Assembly (NCBI RefSeq): GCF_039536205.1
Contig: NZ_BAAAYL010000001.1
Span: 930,001-994,000, forward strand
Length of the DNA stretch: 64,000 nucleotides
Origin: Streptomyces sannanensis
GTDB taxonomy: Bacteria > Actinomycetota > Actinomycetes > Streptomycetales > Streptomycetaceae
Reading direction: 5' to 3'
The notes under the pieces are model-generated. The model had not been told where the DNA came from and did not search any database. It worked only from the letters and a program-made list of their open reading frames with translations. This document shows, piece after piece, positions 60,123 to 64,000 of the stretch. How positions within the stretch are numbered: position 1 is the stretch's first letter; each line of letters starts with the position of its first letter. Both the position numbers and the translations under genes were made by a program.

Positions 60123-61964
60123 ATGTGTGGCATCGCCGGGTGGGTGGACTTCGAACGTGATCTACGTCAGGAGGCCGCCGCCGTCCGGGAGATGACGACG
60201 ACCATGGCCCTGCGCGGCCCCGACGCCGGCGACGTGTGGCTCGCTCCGCACGCCGCGCTGGGCCACCGCAGGCTCGCCATCATCGACCTGGAGGGCGGGC
60301 GGCAGCCCATGGTCGCCGAGGAGGGCGGCCGGGTCCAGGCCGCCCTGACCTACGCGGGTGAGGTGTACAACTTCCGCGAGCTGCGGGAGGAACTCGTCCT
60401 CAAGGGACACCGGTTCACGACGCGCAGCGACACCGAGGTGGTGCTGCGGTCCTATCTGGAGTGGGGCGAGTCCTTCGTCGAGCGACTCAACGGCATGTTC
60501 GCCTTCGCGCTCTGGGACGCCCGCACCGAGGAGCTGCTCCTGGTGCGCGACCGGGTGGGCATCAAGCCGCTGTACTACCAGCTCCTACCCGACGGCGGGG
60601 TGCTGTTCGGTTCGGAGCCGAAGGCGATCCTCGCCCATCCCCGGGCGAGCCGGACGGTCGACGCCGACGGGCTGCGCGAGCTCTTCGCCGGGGTCAAGGC
60701 CCCCGGCGCCGGGGTGATCAGCGGCATGCCCGAGCTCGCCCCCGGCCATGTGCTCAGGGTCTCGCGCGACGGCCACCGACTGCGCCGCTACTGGCAGCTG
60801 GAGGCGCACGAGCACGAGGACGACCTGCCGACCACGATCCGCACGGTGCGCGAGCTCCTCGAGGACATCGTCACGCGGCAGATCGTGTCCGACGTCCCGC
60901 TGTGCACCATGCTCTCCGGCGGGCTCGACTCCTCCACGCTCACCGCCCTGGCGGCCATCGCCAAGGAGCGGGACGGCAGCGGGAAGGTCCGCTCGTTCGA
61001 CGTGGACTTCGTCGGCTACCTCGACAATTTCGAGCCGGACCTGACCCACCCCACGGCGGACTCGCCGTACGTCCGGCAGGTCGTCGAGCACGTCGGCGCC
61101 GACCACCGCCACATCCTGCTCGGCAACGCGGAGATGATCGACGCCCCGACCCGCCGCGCGGTGGTCCAGGCCCTGGACTGGCCGGTGCTGATCGCCGGTC
61201 CCGGCTCCATGGACATCTCGCTGTACCTGCTGTTCCGGGCGATCCGGGGCCAGTCCACGGTGGCGCTGACCGGCGAGTCGGCGGACGAGCTGTTCGGCGG
61301 CTACCCGTGGTTCCACCACCCCGAGTACGGCCAGCCCGGCACCCTGCCGTGGAGCCTCGCGCACAACCTCGGCATGCCGGCCCTGTTCGGCCCGGTCACC
61401 ACCCGGATCGACGTGCGCGGCCACCAGGCCGACCAGTACCGGCAGGCCGCCGCGGCGGTGCCCCGGCTGCCCGGGGAGAGCGGCCGGGCCCGGCAGTTCC
61501 GGGAGTCGACGTACTTCTTCCTGACCCGCTTCATGCGCACCCTGCTCGACCGCAAGGACCGGCTCAGCATGGCGGTCGGGCTCGAGGTCCGGGTCCCGTT
61601 CTGCGACCACCGGCTGCAGGACTACGTGTTCAACACCCCGTACGCCTTCAAGACCTTCGACGGCCAGTGGAAGAGCCTGCTGCGGGCCGCGGCGAAGGAC
61701 CTGCTGCCCGAGGCGGTGCTGAACCGCCCCAAGACGGGCTATCCGATCTCCAACGACGACGCCTACGACCGCTACGTCCAGGAGCGGTTCGCGAAGCTGG
61801 TGGCCGGCGGGGACGCGGCCGTGCTGCCGCTGCTGAACCCGACGGTCGTCGAGGACGTACGCCGGGACGCGACGGCCGCCGCCGGACTGACCCGGATCGA
61901 GATCGACATGGCCCTGCACCTCGACGAGTGGCTCTCGTCGTACGGGCTCGACCTGGCGATCTGA
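60123..61964 (+). CDS. AsnB-type glutamine-dependent amidotransferase
   Basis: 613 residues. Cys2 (MCGIAG) is the class II glutaminase nucleophile, with RGPDAGD and YAGEVYNFRELR following. The synthetase domain has the PP-loop SGGLDSS at residues 265-271 and the TGESADELFGGYPWF block. It would convert a carboxylate to an amide with ATP and glutamine. In antibiotic clusters such enzymes make amide or lactam nitrogens (for example in tetracyclines and pentangular polyphenols). It has GGAG upstream, and a 70-bp palindrome follows its stop directly. Confidence 0.92.
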   Translation: MCGIAGWVDFERDLRQEAAAVREMTTTMALRGPDAGDVWLAPHAALGHRRLAIIDLEGGRQPMVAEEGGRVQAALTYAGEVYNFRELREELVLKGHRFTTRSDTEVVLRSYLEWGESFVERLNGMFAFALWDARTEELLLVRDRVGIKPLYYQLLPDGGVLFGSEPKAILAHPRASRTVDADGLRELFAGVKAPGAGVISGMPELAPGHVLRVSRDGHRLRRYWQLEAHEHEDDLPTTIRTVRELLEDIVTRQIVSDVPLCTMLSGGLDSSTLTALAAIAKERDGSGKVRSFDVDFVGYLDNFEPDLTHPTADSPYVRQVVEHVGADHRHILLGNAEMIDAPTRRAVVQALDWPVLIAGPGSMDISLYLLFRAIRGQSTVALTGESADELFGGYPWFHHPEYGQPGTLPWSLAHNLGMPALFGPVTTRIDVRGHQADQYRQAAAAVPRLPGESGRARQFRESTYFFLTRFMRTLLDRKDRLSMAVGLEVRVPFCDHRLQDYVFNTPYAFKTFDGQWKSLLRAAAKDLLPEAVLNRPKTGYPISNDDAYDRYVQERFAKLVAGGDAAVLPLLNPTVVEDVRRDATAAAGLTRIEIDMALHLDEWLSSYGLDLAI

Positions 61965-62034
61965 GCGCCGCCGCGCATACGGATGCTCCCCCGTCCCGGC
62001 CGGGACGGGGGAGCATCCGTATGCGCGGCGGCGC
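61965..62034. terminator. 70-bp perfect palindrome, bidirectional terminator
   Basis: Positions 61965-61999 are the exact reverse complement of 62000-62034, with no loop base. It starts at the base after the AsnB stop and ends 23 bp before the convergent P450 stop. As RNA it would form a 33- or 34-bp stem with a tiny loop. A very strong two-way terminator is likely. Confidence 0.85.
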
Positions 62035-62057
62035 TGGTGGTGCGGGTGGTCCGAGCG

Positions 62058-63260
62058 TCACCAGGCCACCGGAAGGACCGCCGGACGGCGGAACGCCATT
62101 CCCGAAACCCACCGCAGCTCCTCCGTCGGCACCGCGAGGCGCAGCCCGGGGAAGCGGTCGAGCAGGCCCTCCAGGGCCAGCTGCAGCTCCATCCGGCCGA
62201 GCTGCGCGCCCAGGCAGTGGTGCAGGCCGTGGCCGAAGGTCAGGTGCGGGTTGGCCGCGCGGGCCAGGTCGACCTCCTCCGCCCGGTCGAACACCTCCTC
62301 GTCCCGGTTGGCCGAGGTGATCGCCGGCAGCACCGCCTCGCCCTTGCGGATCAGTGCCCCGCCGAGCTCCACGTCCTCGGTGGCGATGCGCATGGCGCCG
62401 GCTCCCCCGCCCGCCACCGAGTAGCGCAGCAGTTCCTCGACGGCGCCCGGCACCAGCGTGCGGTCGGCGAGCAGCTGCCGCCACAGCTCCGGTTCGCGCA
62501 GCAGCGTGATCAGCGCCCCGACCAGCTCGCCGGTGGTGGCGTGGTACCCGGCCACCAGCAGGGTGTGGCCGAAGGCGAGCAGCTCCTCCTCGGAGAGCCG
62601 GTCGCCGTCCTCCTCGCGGGCCTCGATGAGATGGGTGAGCAGATCGTCCGCCGGCTGCTTCGCCTTGGCGGCGATCAGCTCCCCGAGGTAGCCGTTCAGG
62701 CCGCGCCGGGCCTCCATCACTTCCTCCGGCGTGTGGGCCGATATGGAGAGCATCACGTCCGACCAGACCCGGAACCGGTCCTGGTCGGCGAGCGGCACCC
62801 CGAGCAGCTCGCAGATGACGGTGATCGGCAGCGGCTGGGCCAGGTGCGCGATCAGGTCGGCGGGCGCCCCCTGCTTCGCCATCGCGTCGAGGAGCCGGTC
62901 GGTGATCTCCTTCACGTGCGGGCGCATGCTCTCGATGTGCCGGGCGGTGAAGGCGCGGGCGACCAGCTTGCGCAGCCGGGTGTGCTCCGGCGGGTCCATG
63001 GTGAACAGCGACTTGGACCCCTTGGCGACCGGCAGCAGCCGGGGGGCGTCAGGGGCGGTCAGCGCCGCCTTGCTGAACCGCGGGTCGGCGAGCACCTGGC
63101 GCACGTGCTCGTAGCGCGTCACCAGCCAGGCCCGGTGTCCGGTCGGCAGCGTCACCGGCGCCACCGGCTCCGAGGTGCGCAGCTCGGCGTAGGCCGGCGC
63201 CGGCCGGAGCGGGTCGGGGACGGGCAGGGGGTAGGTGCGCTCGGGGCTGTCGGCGGTCAT
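62058..63260 (-). CDS. cytochrome P450 (second)
   Basis: 400 residues. I-helix LLVAGYHATTGELVG (AGxxT present), K-helix EELLRYSV and heme loop FGHGLHHCLGAQLGRME with Cys about 349. The same subfamily style as the P450 at 58103 but without its own ferredoxin; it may share the one at 59302. Start ATG at 63260. Likely a tailoring oxidase of the cluster. Confidence 0.92.
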   Translation of the reverse strand: MTADSPERTYPLPVPDPLRPAPAYAELRTSEPVAPVTLPTGHRAWLVTRYEHVRQVLADPRFSKAALTAPDAPRLLPVAKGSKSLFTMDPPEHTRLRKLVARAFTARHIESMRPHVKEITDRLLDAMAKQGAPADLIAHLAQPLPITVICELLGVPLADQDRFRVWSDVMLSISAHTPEEVMEARRGLNGYLGELIAAKAKQPADDLLTHLIEAREEDGDRLSEEELLAFGHTLLVAGYHATTGELVGALITLLREPELWRQLLADRTLVPGAVEELLRYSVAGGGAGAMRIATEDVELGGALIRKGEAVLPAITSANRDEEVFDRAEEVDLARAANPHLTFGHGLHHCLGAQLGRMELQLALEGLLDRFPGLRLAVPTEELRWVSGMAFRRPAVLPVAW

Positions 63261-63355
63261 GGGTCCTCCTTCTGAACGTGATCAAACGCGATCGGACGGG
63301 ATCGACGGGGTGCGCGTCAGGGGCGGTTCGGGCCGGCGGGCCGCCCGGACACGAC

Positions 63356-63385
63356 GGACGCCGCTCCGCGAGCGGAACGGCGTCC
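63356..63385 (-). terminator. hairpin after the luciferase-like gene
   Basis: GGACGCCGCTCCGC (63356-63369) pairs with GCGGAACGGCGTCC (63372-63385) at 13 of 14 positions. It lies 12 bp beyond the stop of the minus-strand luciferase-like gene, separating it from the P450 gene. Confidence 0.7.
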
Positions 63386-63397
63386 CGTGACAGGGCC

Positions 63398-64000
63398 CTA
63401 CAGCACGGCGTCCGCGAGCCTGTCCAGCTGGTCGGTACCGGCGTCGCAGGGCACGAAGACGATCTCGTCGCAGCCGGCGTCCTGGTAGGCCGTCACGGCC
63501 GCCCGCAGCCGTTCCGGTTCGGTCAGCGCCATGGTGACGATCGACTCGGCGCGGCCGGAGAACGCGTAGTAGTCCATGAGATAGCGCTGGGCCAGCCACT
63601 CGGCCCGGGTGCCGAGCGAGAAGTACAGCAGGGTCATCAGGTGCGGGCGTCCGCTGCGGCCGTGCTTCCGCCAGGCGGCCTCCACCCGGTCGGCGTTGGC
63701 CCGGTACCCACTGGGCGAGCTGCCGCCCGCGATCCAGCCCCGGCCGTACCGCGCCGTCCTGCGGAAGGCGGCGCCGGACGTGCCCCCCAGGACCAGCGGC
63801 AGCTCGCCCTGGGGTGCCGGGCCGACGGCGCCGGGGCCTTCGGCCCGCCAGATCTCCCGCAGCTCCTCCAGCATCGTGTCGAGGACCTTGCCGCGGGCCG
63901 CGGGATCCACCCCCGACACCGTGAAGTCGTCGTCGCGGTTCCCCGCGGCGAGACCCAGCGTCAGCCGGCCGCCCGAGACGCGGTCGAGGGACGCCACCTG
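63398..64000 (-). CDS. luciferase-like (F420-type) monooxygenase, partial
   Basis: The C-terminal 200 residues; the 5' part lies beyond the right edge. ASLDRVSGGRLTLGLAAGNR is the family LxxxSxGRxxLGxGxG signature, followed by PLVLGGTSGAAFRRTARYGR and an end typical of LLM-class F420- or FMN-dependent oxidoreductases. These oxidise or reduce small organics and occur as tailoring enzymes in many Streptomyces clusters. The cluster therefore continues past the window. Confidence 0.85.
   Translation of the reverse strand, partial: QVASLDRVSGGRLTLGLAAGNRDDDFTVSGVDPAARGKVLDTMLEELREIWRAEGPGAVGPAPQGELPLVLGGTSGAAFRRTARYGRGWIAGGSSPSGYRANADRVEAAWRKHGRSGRPHLMTLLYFSLGTRAEWLAQRYLMDYYAFSGRAESIVTMALTEPERLRAAVTAYQDAGCDEIVFVPCDAGTDQLDRLADAVL

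Noticed and set aside
1..64000. CRISPR array, tRNA, rRNA or riboswitch
   Set aside because: No regular short repeat-spacer pattern, cloverleaf-like sequence or recognisable conserved RNA was seen on reading; a covariance-model search would be needed to exclude small RNAs.

Overview
The window looks like chromosomal DNA of a Streptomyces or close relative. Base composition is about 70 percent G+C with strong GC bias at third positions. GTG starts are frequent, genes are joined by ATGA/GTGA stop-start overlaps, some promoters look leaderless, and there is a TPR-type XRE regulator and a tuf3-like second EF-Tu. I see no tRNA, rRNA, CRISPR array, integrase or replication gene.

Layout. 1-6.0 kb holds housekeeping and envelope genes: an anchored Gln/Pro-rich protein, an MFS pump, a spermidine-synthase-like protein, a divergent EF-Tu and a TVP38/DedA-type membrane protein. 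At 6.0-6.9 kb is uppP (bacA). From 6.9 to 12.6 kb is an accessory island bounded by two 136-bp copies of the uppP 3' end (135/136 identical). It carries one minus-strand train: XRE/TPR regulator, two small Cys-rich proteins, a MoaA-like radical SAM gene that has lost its 5' end, a thymidylate-kinase-like protein, a short phosphomannomutase-like protein, a sulfatase-superfamily metalloenzyme and a NUDIX hydrolase. A small ORF at the right junction is cut by the uppP repeat. An intact relative with the same palindrome and a leaderless-type promoter lies 0.65 kb further on. From 13.2 to 18 kb are an FtsX-type ABC exporter and a two-component system. 18-28 kb is mixed: a kinase-type resistance homologue, a frameshifted SUKH protein, a GH15 / cyclase-family / GMC oxidoreductase operon, an SDR, a cydA-cydB deletion scar and a TnpB-like element. 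From 28.3 to 32 kb is a second two-component system and ABC exporter. 32-46 kb is general metabolism: Lnt-like acyltransferase, Gfo/Idh, an FAD monooxygenase with a TetR regulator, DinB, uracil-DNA glycosylase, a peptide-binding lipoprotein, two FabG-type SDRs, a HipA-like kinase with DUF3037, a trimmed Old Yellow Enzyme and a POT transporter with an in-frame TAA.

From 46.6 kb to the right edge is part of a biosynthetic gene cluster. It encodes a membrane-tethered multicopper oxidase, an aromatic-ring FAD hydroxylase, a DHA2 exporter with a MarR regulator, three O-methyltransferases, two SAM-independent redox modules (P450 plus [3Fe-4S] ferredoxin, and a second P450), an SDR, an AsnB-type amidotransferase, a Tat-exported small protein and an F420-type luciferase-like oxidoreductase that runs off the window. 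These are tailoring, export and regulatory functions. The core synthase is not in the window. From family knowledge the set resembles tailoring genes of aromatic (type II) polyketide clusters that build an amide or lactam, but that is inference.

A recurring theme is gene decay. Remnants of a patatin-like protein, an alpha/beta hydrolase, DUF389, cydAB, the radical SAM gene and an Old Yellow Enzyme each keep recognisable ends but lack interior or terminal parts. There is also one nonsense and one frameshift mutation.
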